Source: Asterochloris sp. CNOR1
Taxonomy: Eukaryota > Chlorophyta > Trebouxiophyceae > Trebouxiales > Trebouxiaceae
Direction of reading: 5' to 3'
NCBI GenBank assembly: GCA_963969365.1
Contig: OZ017747.1
Span: 2,790,001 to 2,854,000 of the forward strand
Length of the DNA: 64,000 nt
Shown here: one piece after another, positions 1 through 19,298 of the stretch
Numbering within the stretch: position 1 is the first letter of the stretch
Layout of the letters: each line of letters begins with the position of its first letter
Position numbers and translations under genes: made by a program
The notes under the pieces: generated by a model
What the model saw: only the letters and a program-made list of their open reading frames with translations
Database searches by the model: none
What the model was told of the DNA's origin: nothing

Positions 1-1740
1 GCCTGTTGAACATCATGTTGGGAAACATGAAGGCGTACTTCGCAGCGCTCCCTGCAGGCAGCGCAACAACCCTTCAGCAAGGGGCAGGGAATGTGCTGCA
101 GGTGAAGGCCATCTGCCTCACCTATCCGGCTGTCTGCTTGGGGGTCTGCAGCAGCTGTCTGCAGGGAGAGGGGCCCATGCAGGCTGCTGCTATAGCCCTC
201 CAGCTCCAGACTGGCTGCCAGGTCCTTGTGTGCAAAGGGCACATGCCAGCTGCAGGGTGGTGGGAGGCACCTGAGCTACAGCACGCTGATATACGAGCCG
301 CCTGACCTGCTTGGGCGAACACACCCAGCTCAAAACTGGGACAATACGCATACATTTGCTGCCTCACCCGCCATCCAGGTACTGCAGGAAACAGCACAGC
401 TCAGCTCGGGTGCAGCGCTGTGCTGTGCAACAGCATCGGAGCACCTGTCGGAGGGCGCCACAGCAGTGCTCTGGGGATTGTCAGCCACTCACATTGTCGC
501 AGAACACCTTCCAGTTGCACTTGAGGTGGTAAGTTCTGGAGGCCACATGCGTTAACCCCACATCCAAGATGCCTGCCTCCTTCAGCACTGGCACAGCTTG
601 TCCCAATGTGTGTCCAATGGGTTCTGGCCTGTAACAAGCGCTCAAGCTTGTGAGCAGTGCTGCATGCCTCCAGTGGGCCTGTACAGTGCCTGGCCCCACC
701 TCTGCTTGCCAAGATGGAAAAACCAGAGGGGCCCCAGCTGCTCCACATGCACAGGCTTCAACCCATTGTCCCGTGCACTGAAGTTACGGATGCCCTTCAG
801 CTTTGTGGCCTGCTGGAGGCGCCCATCAAGCCCTGCAAACAACTGCACCAGTCACACTTCTGCAGGGCGCCAGGCGGGGCAGCCTGAGGCAGGCAAAGCA
901 CCTACATGCTCAGCCACCAATGCTGCAGGTGCCTGCATGGGCTAGGCGTGGCAGCGGTGGGAGTGCACCAGCACTAGGGCCAGCATGACACCCAGGCATC
1001 AGGCTAGCTGTCCTGCCCTCCAGCCCCTGCATGCATGCCTCACCGTAAGTCCAGTTGTGGTAGGGACATACAAACACGTCTGTCCTGCCCTCCCCAGAAG
1101 CTACCTCAGCCGCGTGGTGACTGCAGACCTGAGCACACACCAAACCAAGCAAGATCAGGCTGGAGTTGGGAGGGTCAGTGTTCCTGCGGGCAGGACAGCA
1201 CACTGCAAAGGCAAGCTTTAGGAGAAGGCAGGGCTCACATTGTGAAAGGCCTTCACTTCGTTTTGCTGGTCCTTGCAGAACAGCAGCGGTGCTCCAAAAC
1301 AGTGCATGGTGGCGAAGCTGCCTGGCTCCGCCAGCGCATGACAGTGATGTGGCACATACTGCAGGTGACCAAGGGGGCAGCTGAGTGCACTCAGCCGGTC
1401 AGCAGTAGCAGCACGCCACCCTCGAAACGCTGTACGGGAGGGTAGGGCGCTCATTGCTGGGACGCACACCTGCCAACTGTTCAGCCACACCCTCTGCTGC
1501 TCTGTCTCTGCCACAAGAGGACTCTGGTACCAGCTGCTGGGCGGTGTGTGCGCCTGCATCGTGACTGTATTGAGCACCAGCATGCACAGCATGATGGCAC
1601 GGGATGATTTTCACCTCAGCTAGGGGGCTCTCAGAATATAGCCATGGCTCAACTTCTTTGACACCCAGCTGGTAGCCTCTAGCCTGCTGAAGTAGCAATG
1701 ATGGCAGGCAAGGGCGGTTTTTGATCAGCCTTCCCAGCAT
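1..1740 (-). CDS. Rieske non-haem iron oxygenase, choline monooxygenase-like (3' end beyond window)
   Basis: Spliced gene read leftwards, starting near 1740 and running off the left edge. Seen: an exon with QQRVWLNSWQV, then a Rieske [2Fe-2S] motif (C-x-H, 16 residues, C-x2-H, ending CPYHNWTYG, roughly 1050-1140), a KLKGIRNFSARDNGL segment, NWKVFCDN, then YLDGG in a 14-base exon (368-381) joined in phase to WHVPFAH, whose two histidines are the expected mononuclear iron ligands. The last visible exon reads YAFMFPNMMFNR. This order and these motifs are typical of choline monooxygenase, which in plants oxidises choline to betaine aldehyde in the plastid stroma for glycine betaine synthesis. The substrate is inferred; other Rieske oxygenases of this subgroup are possible. 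The N-terminus (MLGRLIKNRPCLPSLLLQQ) is basic and could be an organelle presequence. Confidence 0.85.
368..381 (-). other. 14-base microexon of the Rieske oxygenase gene
   Basis: On the minus strand CTGCAG (382-387) precedes TACCTGGATGGCGG, followed directly by GTGAGG. The 14 bases encode YLDGG and join in phase with the next exon (…G)WHVPFAH, reconstituting the conserved iron-binding block of the family. Without this exon the block is interrupted and the frame shifts. Confidence 0.7.
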
Positions 1741-1891
1741 TGTATGCTGGTGAGCCTTGATCTGATCCGGAGGTGATCAGCCCGATGTGCCTGCCGCCCA
1801 GCAGACATCAGGTGTGCACTGCCCTGGGCTGGCATCAAATGACCTACCTCTGAATGACATTCACCTGGCAAGGCAGAGACCAGCCGGCTCA

Positions 1892-3357
1892 ATGACCAAT
1901 GGATTCGTGGTGGATCCACGTTTCACACTCTGCGAAGAGGCACAATGTACCACTGATCGACCACCTTGGCGATCACCCTTTGGCCGGGGCTGCTTTGCCT
2001 CCATCTCTCAAGGAGCATTGGCTCACCTTCCTCAAGTTGGCCCAGAGAAGAGGCAGGAGCCTGCAACGCAGCAGCTCTTTCCAGAGCGATTCTGCTGCCT
2101 CAAGAAGGAGGACTGCCCTGTCCTGACTGGATTTGGGTGAGACCTGCTGCTGCCACCTCATGGATGGAGGGACAGGCATTGGTCTTCAAATGTGGGCTCT
2201 GCAAAAAAGTCACCGTCACACAACATGTATGTCCTGTGCAGGGTGCGGCGCAAGCGCATCATTAAGAACCTCAATGGTATGTGGCTGAGCACAAAGCACC
2301 GGTTCTGCTGTGATGCTTTTGAGACCTGCCCAATAAAAGCACTGCTTCTTGCCTTGCAGTCTATGCCGTGGGCTTCTACCTAGACGCTGAAGGTGCCAAG
2401 CAGCTGTGCAAATCTTCTGGCGCAAGGGCAGATGATGCCACCCTGGCAGGTACCACGCATGCCAGCATTGCAGTGTGAGCTGAGTGATGCGAGGGCGCTG
2501 CAGCAACCCCACTTGGCTGGGTGTTCCAGGTGTCTCAAAGGCCCACGATGTAGAGAAGACGCTGCGCATGGTGATCAACTTCAAAGGCGTCAACAAGAAC
2601 AATTTTTGGAGCGCACTGGAGGAGCGTCTGAAGCCTTCCCTGGATAAGGTGCCCCACTGACTGTTGCAGATCTGAGCTTTACAGCTGATGGGTCATGTCG
2701 GCATCTACTTACATGCAAAAGCTTTCAGCACGGAGCTTTTCAACAACATTCCCAGCTACCTCTGGGAGTGCCCTGGTGCAGCAGGTTCTGCATTGAGCCT
2801 GGCAGATTTCAAGAGCGCTGGCTTGTGGCGGGACACAGGCCTCAAGTACACACACTGCTGCTGCTGTGCAGGCTGGGCAGCCAGAACTAGTAGAGCAGTT
2901 TGGGCATATGTTTGATGGAGTACAATTCAGGAAGGGGCTGACCATGACTTTCACAAGTGGCAAGGGCGGCGACTTGATCACAGCTGTGGATGATAAGGAG
3001 GTGGGGCACTCATTTGCTGAACAACAACAACATGCAAGGCTGTGAGATTCATGCTCAGACTGCCGCCTGCAGTCGCCTGCACAGCCTCATGTGCAGCATG
3101 TGGAGGCCAGCTGCAAGCCTGGGCCTGTTGAGGGCTGTGTTTGCTGAGTGCACCATGAAGAGCACTTTGCCCTGCTCCTGAAAGCCTGAGGCACTCAGTT
3201 GGCGGTGATGTCACCCATTGTGATGCAGGTGGGCAGGATACACTCCCCTGTTCTGGCCGAGGCCCTGTTTGACATCTACCTTGGCACCAACCCTGTCTCC
3301 CCTGATGCCAAGGAGAGCATCAGCCGCGGCATTGCTCAGCTTGCCCAGCTTGCATGA
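1892..3357 (+). CDS. Chalcone isomerase-fold fatty-acid-binding protein (CHI-like/FAP)
   Basis: At least five exons. Conserved pieces in order: LFPERFCCLKKEDCPVLTGFG, RRKRIIKNLN joined to VYAVGFYLDAEGAKQL, TLRMVINFKGVNKNNFWSAL, EQFGHMFDGVQFRKGL, and the C-terminal LAEALFDIYLGTNPVSPDAK ending ...LAQLA and a TGA at 3355-3357. This is the pattern of the plant CHI-fold family; the plastid fatty-acid-binding members (FAP) lack isomerase activity and bind fatty acids. I favour that non-catalytic role, because green algae are not known for flavonoid synthesis. Splice phases fit at the RRKR/VYAV junctions (donor GTGAGAC about 2136, acceptor before GGTGCGGCGC). The start is uncertain: ATG at 1892 is in frame with the first recognisable exon, but additional 5' introns are possible. 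Confidence 0.72.
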
Positions 3358-3713
3358 TTGTAGAGCGGCCCCATACCCCGAATGGAGAGAGTGGAGTGAT
3401 CGTACGAGAGTGGAGTGTCAGTCGCCATCGAGTGCAGCAGCATGCATCAGCCAGTCGTCAGAGATTGTCAGATGGACTTCATCGATGCTGCAAAACCACC
3501 GTCATCTTGTTTGTGGCTCAGCGACTTTGGCTATCTTAACCTAGTGACCCCCTCCATACATAGACCCCGAGCCACAGCAAGGTCCGGGAGGTCTGCAGGC
3601 AGGGTCTACACTTACTCATCAGCTGTGACATTAAAGCGTCTAGGTCAAGGGCCGCGGTCTCGCGCAGCCAATTCCACGCAAGCACCAGGACACCAAGTCA
3701 GGCCCTCACCATC
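3358..3713. other. Intergenic gap between the CHI-like gene and the STIC2-like gene
   Basis: About 356 bases between the CHI-like stop and the next start. It should hold the 3' UTR of one gene and the promoter of the next. I see no conserved coding segment, RNA gene or clear TATA box in it. Confidence 0.5.
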
Positions 3714-4866
3714 ATGACTGTAGGTGCTGTCAGCGGCAGGGTCTTGTCTGCGCCCACCCGCAGATCTCTTCGCCGTCCCCAGCACTGCTGCAGGCAGAGG
3801 TGCGCGCATGGGCCTGCCTGCCTCATTGGCTTCAGTCAAAGTATTGATCTGGCTGCCGACAATGCAGAAATGCCAGGAGGCAGCAGACGCAGGCCATGTT
3901 TGGGAAAGGCAAGGATGGACAGGTAGTTGCTCTGCCTTGCATGCTGTCCTTTCAGAGAGTGCTGGCGCAGCATTCAGTCTATCAGATGTGACCTTCGCTG
4001 CTGCAGGGTGGAGGCAACCCATTTGCAGGTGTGCTGCCTTTGCTTTGCAGGAGCTGATTGCATGGGGGAGAGCTGCCTGCAAGTCTTCATGCACCTTAGG
4101 GCGTCGTTCTGACTGTGCTGCCTGCCTCACTTGCAGCTCTAGGCAACATGGGAAACTTGATGGTAAGCTGCTTGGCCACGACAGAGCTCGTGGAGCATGG
4201 CCTCAAGCCGTGACTTGTGTTGACCATGTGCTCCATGCTGTTTGCAGGAAAATGTAAAGAAAGCACAGCAGTTAGTGCAAGTAGAGGCTGCCAAGGTTCA
4301 GGAGGAGCTGGCTGTGTGAGTACATTAGCACCAGTCAAGGATGACTGGCCTGAGTGTCCCATTGTATGTCTCACATCTGCTGTTAAGCAGCTGACAAGCT
4401 GGTGTACTCGGCACCGTTCCCAGCTGTACTTGGCACCGTTTCCAATGGCTGGTTAAAAACTTGCCTTGACCGCATGTGCAGGGCTGAATTTGAGGGGTAC
4501 AGTGACGATGAGACTGTCCGGGTGGTCATGTCTGGCAACCAGGAGCCTAAGTCTGTTGACATCACAGAGGCAGCCATTGAGCAGGGGGCAGATGTGAGTT
4601 TTCTTGCTGGTTGCACCATACCGTTGGGAGCTGCACCCGCTGTGGCTATGACAATGCCCATCTCAAACTGCAGAAGCTGTCAGAGCTCGTAACAGCTGCC
4701 ATGCGCGAAGCACATGGCAAGAGTGTTACGGTGCGCCAGCTGGATCCTCAGCTGTTGCTTTTGAGTGCATTGGTCTGATTATTGTGCTGGTTGCGTCTTT
4801 GTGCAGGGCATGAAGGAGCGCATGAAGGACCTAGCATCATCCCTAGGGCTGCCCAATGTAGGCTGA
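3714..4866 (+). CDS. YbaB/EbfC-family protein, STIC2-like, plastid-targeted
   Basis: Short exons reassemble a YbaB/EbfC protein: an arginine/serine-rich N-terminus (MTVGAVSGRVLSAPTRRSLR) resembling a plastid transit peptide, then AMFGKGKDGQ, GGGNPFA, LGNMGNLM, ENVKKAQQLVQVEAAKVQEE, EFEGYSDDETVRVVMSGNQE, VDITEAAIEQGAD, KLSELVTAAMREAHGKSV and GMKERMKDLASSLGLPN ending VG and TGA at 4864-4866. Bacterial YbaB proteins bind DNA as dimers; the plant homologue STIC2 acts in the stroma in co-translational thylakoid protein sorting. The match over the whole domain is strong. A plastid location is inferred from the N-terminus and the STIC2 similarity. All introns start GT and end TGCAG. Confidence 0.85.
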
Positions 4867-4982
4867 ACGTCTGTGTGCTCTGGCATTGCATTGTGCCCAG
4901 GTTCACTGGCTTTGCTTTGAGACCTTGCTCATTTGCTTCATTGATGGTTCATGTTGCCGTCTGCAGATGCCCCAGCAAGGTC

Positions 4983-5006
4983 TGTAAGGTATTTTGCAGG
5001 ATGTAA
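4983..5006 (+). terminator. Candidate polyadenylation signals (TGTAA, two copies)
   Basis: TGTAA occurs at 4983-4987 and again at 5002-5006, about 117 and 136 bases after the STIC2-like stop. TGTAA is the usual green-algal poly(A) signal. The pentamer is short, so chance occurrence is possible. Confidence 0.3.
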
Positions 5007-5097
5007 GCTTCATCACTGCAGAGACTCGACACTCACAGGTGGTCTGTGGCAATGCTCAAAACTGTCAGCGGCCTTCATGCTGGTGATCGTCAAGTTG

Positions 5098-13915
<8,818 letters not shown>

Positions 13916-14113
13916 TCTCCGCTGAAGTGAATGCCTTGAACAAGCTCAATGTATACTGCCCAGTGTCTCAAAGCAGAGGCTAATGCAAAAGGGAGTCAGC
14001 TTCGAAAGTGAATCATGCTGACCTATGGCAGTTAGCTGGCAAAGTGTCTATCTGATAGTTCATCGCGTTGTTAGGCGGCAGACCGATCTCCGTTTACTGT
14101 TAGTGCTGCAAAG
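13916..14113. promoter_or_regulatory. Shared divergent promoter region, FtsHi1-like / trigger factor
   Basis: About 200 bases separate the candidate FtsHi1-like start from the trigger factor start on the opposite strand. No clear TATA box was found. The close divergent arrangement suggests shared regulation of two plastid protein-quality genes; this is inference from layout only. Confidence 0.35.
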
Positions 14114-17100
14114 ATGCAGAAATGTCTTGGCCACATGAGAGCAGGCCCCTGCTGCTCAGGCAGTTCTGCACCAGCACTTCCACCATGCCAGCACCTGCAG
14201 CCGCGGTGTCAACTGTCTGGCAGGGTGAGTGTCCATGGGACCCTTGTTTTCCAGTGGCGCAGGTGCATGACATGCTTCCGTACCGTGCTGCAGATGTCCC
14301 GGAGCATGTTTAGTCGGCAGCACGGGCACACAGCCTGGCACCGCAGCCCTGCTCCTGCACCACGAAGGCATTGCCTGATCAGGGCACAGGCTGCTGCCAG
14401 CGTGGCTCCCCCTGCAGACCTTGAGGTCACTGCGGAACACATGCCCAAGTCCCGGGTGCGCCTGTCGGTGACAGTCCCAGCTGACCAGTGTGCAAAGGCT
14501 TGGAAACAGATGCTGAAGAAGGCCCACAAAGAGTTCCAAAGCACCCAGACAGATGGGTTCAAAGCTGGACAGCGGGTAGGCATATCACATGCTGGCTGAG
14601 CTTTTGCTGGGAAGCGAGGCCATGAAGCTGGGCGCTGAGGGCATTGCTGTCGAGCTGCAGATTCCAGACAAGCTGCTCATCACATTCCTGGGTGGCAAGA
14701 TGGGGTCTCGCGCAGCAGCAGTTGAGCATCTCGTGAATGCCACCATGCCCCAGGTGCGCTGTAGCCAGTCAGTGTACAGTGCACAGTGCAACAGTGTACG
14801 GTGTACAGTGTGTGTACAGTGCACAACAATACACACAGTGCAACAGTGCAACTCTTTGCAGCTGTGGCACCAGAGCAGACTTGCTCACTCCTGCAGCTGC
14901 TGGGTGCCCTGCCTCTGCTGTCCTGACGCAGGACAGTCCATGATGCAGGACTTGCACATGCAGCGCTGTCAGAGCAGGCTGAAGGCACCTGCAGCCCCAG
15001 GCTGCACATCTGGGCACAGCCTCGGCCATGTGCCTGATGTGTTGGTGTCTCATTACAGTAACTTCCAGCTGAACCTGACAGCATGCAGCACATCTAATAG
15101 TACCTCCTGGCTCATTAACAAGTGCACCTGCAGGCTTTGAAGCAGGCAGTCTTGCACTGCAGCTCAGTGGCCTATGCATCTGCTGCAGGCTGTGAAGCAG
15201 TCGGGTTTTGAGGCCGCAGCCATCAGCGACAGCCTGGCTCTGGAGGGCTTGACTGATGAGATGGTTGCTGCCTTCTCGGTAGAGAAGCCCTTCAGCTACA
15301 GCTGTGGCTTTGACACCATCCCTAAGGGGCAGTGGAAGCAACCCTACCGCTCCCTCAAGGTGCGTGCCTGCACCTGAGCCTTGCTTGCGAGTCTCAGCAG
15401 CTTGCCAGCTGGCTGCCTGTAGGTGGTAATGCTGCCGCCCTCAGGAGGCTGTGGCTGTGCTGCCCCTGTCATGTTGGCTACTGCTCGCTGGTAGCATTGC
15501 GTCAACCCTCCTGGCAAGCTGCCCCTGGCTTGTCCTGTTGTGGCTACCTGCCTGCAGTCAGAGGTCCAGTCAGCCGGCTCTCCTCCGCCTTTGCAGCCCC
15601 CAAGCGGGCTGCAGTCACTGTTCCTTTGCCCCCACCTGCAAGAACATCCTGTGAGCCTGCAGGTGGAGGTGCAGTCAGCCAGCTTTGCACTGGCTCTGCT
15701 GCGCCCAAGTGGACTGCAGTCGCTGCTTCCAAGCATGCAGGGGCTCATGCGTGCCTGCAGGTGGAGGTGCAGTCGGCAGGGGATGAGCAGTCCTGCTGGG
15801 CTGCCGTGGCTCATGACCTGCGGGAGAAGCAGAAGGAGGGCGCCACTCTGCGCATTGCAACCCGAGGCCTGCAGATGGGGGACGTCTGCGTGGCCGATGT
15901 GACTGTCAAACGCAACGATGTGTCGGAGAACAACATTGTGAGCCGGCAGCAGGGTGTGCAGCTGGACACAGACACCGCCGAGACCTCCTTTGTCCCAGGT
16001 AATGCTGGGCACTGTGTTGTATCAGGCTCTTCAGGATGCTGAGGCCTTCCTTGTGCCAGGTGATGCTGTGTGCATCGCTGTGCAGGATGTGCTGCCAGCA
16101 ATACAGGCTGCCGGTCACCACCCATGCAGCTGCTGCTTTACTTAGCTTGACCACCTGCACCCACTATGCTGTCGTTGCCCAGCAGGCCCCCAGGCATGCC
16201 TGGCACCAGCAGCCCCTGAGGTGCCTACCTGCTGCAGAGGCCGTGATGCGGATGCAGCGGCCATGCGTCTGCTGCTTTGTTTTGCTGGATCCTTTGCGGC
16301 AGACCTGCTGCTGCTGGCTGCCATTTGCACAGCATGCGTGGCAGCGGCAGGAGCAGCTCAATGGTGTCTGGGCTGCTCCAGGTGCTGCCTGGCAGCGAAT
16401 CTGCACAGGTTGCGGTGCCTGCTGTAGGGGCTGTGGCTCAAATGATGGGCATGAAGGTGGGGGAGCAGCGGGAGGTGGTGGTCACCCTTCCGCAACAGTG
16501 GGAGCCACCGCAATTCGCTGGCGTGGAGGTCACCCTCACCATCACAATCAAGGAGCTGTTTGACCGCGAGCTGCCTGAGGTGGGGCAGGCCAGCAAGTGT
16601 CCACCACAACAGGGCAGCCTGTGCACCACTGCAGCACAGGTTGGTTGTTCAGGCCACAGTGGCACCTGCTGGACAGGGGCACAGGGCTGAGGCAATGCCC
16701 ACAGCCACAGGGAATGCCTCCTGGCTGCTGCAGAGCAGCTCAGCACAACCTAGCATGGTAGGGCGCCATGCGCTCCTGGCGCCCTGGTTGCACCAGCTCT
16801 CGCTCTCCCTGCCCCTGGCCCTGAGGACACACTGGGGCCTCTGCTTCAAGCTGCCTTCTCTTGCACTCACCTCTGAACCTATCCTCTCATGGTAGCTCTC
16901 CATGCCTGCCTGCACTCCAGTCTGCACCTTTGCAAGGTGCACACAGCTGCTGCCTCTGCACCGCGACTAGGTGTCACAACTGTTCGGCCACTCCAAGCAT
17001 TCACACAGGCACCGGTCATGGCCCCACAAAGGTTTCTCAATGGCAGCTTCTGCAATGCCGCTGACCGATGCCTGGGCCGCTGACACCATCCCCACCTGCA

Positions 17101-18524
17101 CCAGTGGAGCCCTCTCGCTCTTGGATCTGCCAACCAGTACACTGCAGCTTATGCCGAGACCTCCCTGCTGCACTGCAGCTGACTGATGCGTGGGCGACCA
17201 AGACCTTTTCCACGTGCACCAGCCTGGGTGACCTGCGCGACAAGCTGCACCGTGGCCACCTGCAGCAGGCGGCAGAGAAGACAGTCAATGCCCTGCAGCT
17301 AGCAGTCACCTATGCCATTGCTGATGCCTTTGATGTACAGCCTCCTGAATCCATGGTCCGCGAACTGGCTGAGCAGGAATATCAGGCCCAGCTGCTGCAG
17401 CTGCAGTCCCAGGTGAGGCAGATGCTTGCCATCCAGGACAGGGCAGTGGTATGCTTTGCATACTAAGACGACATGCAAGGGAGGCCGTCAGGCCCAGCTG
17501 CTGGACCTGCAGGCCCAGCTCAGGCAGGTGTCTGTCTGTCCGTGAGATTGGCCATGTAGGGCACTTTTTGATGAGCAGCTTGCCTGCCAGTAGGCTTGTC
17601 TTGCAGGGCCAGCAATGCAGGCTGTCGTCTGCAGGGCTGTTGCAGTCGTCATGAGCCCGCTGCCTGCCGAGGGGTCTGCTTGGCAGGGTGGCAGGCAACC
17701 ATGCGAAGCTGCTGCAGCTGCCGACATGTGTGAGCCAGCTGCCTGTAGTAGGGAACGGAGGTGCATAAAGAACACAGACAGTGATATGTTGTCAACCTCA
17801 TCAGTTGCACTGCATGAGTGGTGCACTGAAGATATCCTGCTAGAGCAACTATGCCTGACAGGGGTCAGGCAATGTGTTGAAGCCTGGCTGTCTACCTTAA
17901 CACTATGCACGTGCTGCAGGGCACCATGGATCGCAAGAACATTGAGAAGCTGGCCACGGAGGACCTGCTCCTCAAGTTCCTTGAGAACAAGTGGGCATGC
18001 TGCTGATATCTGTGACCTGCACACGTGCTGCTGCCAGGCCAGGCCAGGCTAATGTCATGCTGCATAATGTGGCACCTGCTTCTGCAGGCGGGAGCAGCTC
18101 ACCCGAACAGTGAAGGCAGTCATGGCCGCTCAGGCTCTGCTGGCAGAGGAGGGCATCAAGATATCAAGTGAAGAGATTGAGGCAGAGGTCAAGCGGGTCA
18201 GTGAAGTGACTGCAATGCTTTGCAAGGCCCTTTGTGCCCAGCAGCATGAGGAGGCATCAGATGCCTTGTGCTCCTGCTCACTGATTTGCCCATGGTGGCT
18301 GCAGGCCTCCCTGCAATTCAACGAGTGGGGCCAGGAATTTGACCCAGTCATGCTGCGTGAGCAAGTGCTGGAGTCGTTGCAGGTCTGCCCTCAATACATA
18401 TGCATCGCGCGTGTGTTGTCTGACTGGGTGTTGGCTGACCCTTCCCTTGCTGATGCAGGGTGAGAAGGTTGTGGACTTCATCCAGGAAAATGCAGAGGTG
18501 GTCTTCCTACCCCCTGTCCAGTAG
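14114..18524 (+). CDS. tig: Trigger factor, plastid-type ribosome-associated chaperone/PPIase
   Basis: Multi-exon gene. The N-terminus (MQKCLGHMRAG...) is rich in Ser, Arg and His, as expected of a transit peptide. Then come the ribosome-binding domain (EVTAEHMPKSRVRLSVTVPA; MGSRAAAVEHLVNATMPQ), SGFEAAAISDSLALEGLTDE, KPFSYSCGFDTIPKGQWK, the FKBP-like PPIase core (MGDVCVADVTVKR; ETSFVPG; GMKVGEQREVVVTLPQQW; VEVTLTITIKELFDRELPE) and the helical C-terminal domain (LGDLRDKLHRGHLQQAAEKT; PESMVRELAEQEYQAQLL; NIEKLATEDLLLKFLEN; REQLTRTVKAVMAAQALLAE; GEKVVDFIQENAEVVFLPPV), with TAG at 18522-18524. The domain order matches bacterial trigger factor. Bacterial trigger factor binds nascent chains at the ribosome exit tunnel; the plastid protein is presumed similar. 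Introns contain several duplicated exon edges, annotated separately. Confidence 0.9.
14765..14850. repeat. Degenerate GTACAGTGCACA-type simple repeat in a trigger factor intron
   Basis: A run built from GTACAGT, GCACAGTGCAACA and TGTACGGTGTACAGT words fills the start of an intron. It is low-complexity, with palindromic words such as GTAC and GTGCAC. Confidence 0.75.
15551..15780 (+). repeat. Three tandem copies of an acceptor-plus-exon-start in the trigger factor gene
   Basis: Copies lie at about 15551-15575, 15655-15682 and 15753-15780, roughly 100 bases apart. The second and third share GCCTGCAGGTGGAGGTGCAG almost exactly and the first is diverged. The sequence between copies is also related (GGGCTGCAGTCACTG, then GGACTGCAGTCGCTG). 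The third copy is the one followed by the open, conserved exon (VEVQSAGDEQSC). Confidence 0.75.
16041..16075 (+). repeat. Copy of a trigger factor exon end plus donor inside the following intron
   Basis: The exon ending TCCTTTGTCCCAG with donor GTAATGCTG (donor at 15999) is echoed downstream as TTCCTTGTGCCAG followed by GTGATGCTG. The copy keeps the AG/GT junction. Confidence 0.65.
17383..17530 (+). repeat. Duplicated coding block with donor in the trigger factor helical domain
   Basis: CAGGCCCAGCTGCTG plus a following CTGCAG appears at about 17383 and again at about 17489, each ending in a CAG/GTG junction. Translations are QAQLLQLQSQ and QAQLLDLQAQLRQ. The first continues the conserved ELAEQEY exon. 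The second could be an alternative or additional short exon. Confidence 0.6.
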
Positions 18525-19298
18525 TAAGCCTCAAATATGAGCCAGCGGTAGGGGCCAGCTTGGAGACAATCGGCTTCATGAGGTGCAATAGCACCATCAG
18601 CTTCAGCCCTTTGCACAGCTTCAGAGGGGACCAACTGACAATGCATGCATCAACATGTGAACACATGAGACTGTAAGTGATTACACTGGGGGTTCCACGA
18701 CATGCAAATTGAAATTCAAATGCTACTCTGCTCATGCGTGCTCTAAGGCCAATGGGTGTGAACACTAGGCCAGCAGGACATCCAGAGACAGCTGACAGAC
18801 TTTGCTGCCGGCCAGCGGGCAACAGAAAGAGTCAAAGGTGCTCGGCACCGCAGCCAGTGCATGGCTTGCATGATCAATGTTGGCACCCTGCAACTGCCTG
18901 CACCTTGCTGACGCTGTAACTTTTGATCCAAAGAGGGCTTAGGATGCAGCGCCAGCAGCGGTTTTGACAGAGGAGATCATCTCCTCTCCCATGGCCTGCC
19001 AGGCAGCAGCTCTAGTCAGAAAATTAGTAGTTTATGACAGCAGCTGCTGCACAGCCAGTCCATGGTTGTGGCAGGAGAAGAGAAAGTAGACAGGCCCAGA
19101 CGCCAAGCGTGGAGGCGCTCACGCTCACAATGCGGGCCGAACTGCAAGGTCTGAGGGCTGCTGGCTGCCAAATTTGTGCAGGCCCCCAGAGCATAGGGCT
19201 CTCATGGGCACACTGAGTACAGCAGCTCTCATGGAAGCCCTGTGGTAAACCCCAGGACCTTTGGCTGCCATGGACAAGCTGCACCATGTTTGAGCTTG
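18525..19298. other. Convergent intergenic region, trigger factor / eIF5A
   Basis: About 770 bases between two facing stops, presumably both 3' UTRs. It contains a TGTAA at 18672-18676 on the plus strand (148 bases after the trigger factor stop) and a short inverted repeat GAGGAGAT-C-ATCTCCTC near 18969-18985. I see no convincing gene here. Confidence 0.5.
18672..18676 (+). terminator. Candidate poly(A) signal TGTAA for the trigger factor gene
   Basis: Green-algal-type TGTAA lies about 148 bases past the stop codon. It is the best placed copy I noticed in this 3' region. Confidence 0.35.

Noticed and set aside
226-330. Plus-strand peptide LSYSTLIYE resembling a segment of choline monooxygenase on the wrong strand
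   Set aside because: The minus strand already supplies the proper segment (LAASLELEGYSSSL) in the correct exon order, so the plus-strand likeness is chance.
14765-14850. RNA gene or stem-loop regulatory element in the GTACAGTGCACA run
   Set aside because: It is simple-sequence repeat with no defined stem longer than its own palindromic words.
17451-17485. A 31-base intron (GTATGC ... ACTAAG ... GCAAG) in trigger factor
   Set aside because: It has GT, a branch-like TACTAAG and AG, but is shorter than any plausible spliceosomal intron here. The donor at CAG/GTGAGG is the better choice.
18969-18985. GAGGAGAT-C-ATCTCCTC inverted repeat as a transcription terminator
   Set aside because: The arms are only 8 bases with a 1-base centre, too tight to form a hairpin loop. 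It is more likely a chance palindrome or protein site.
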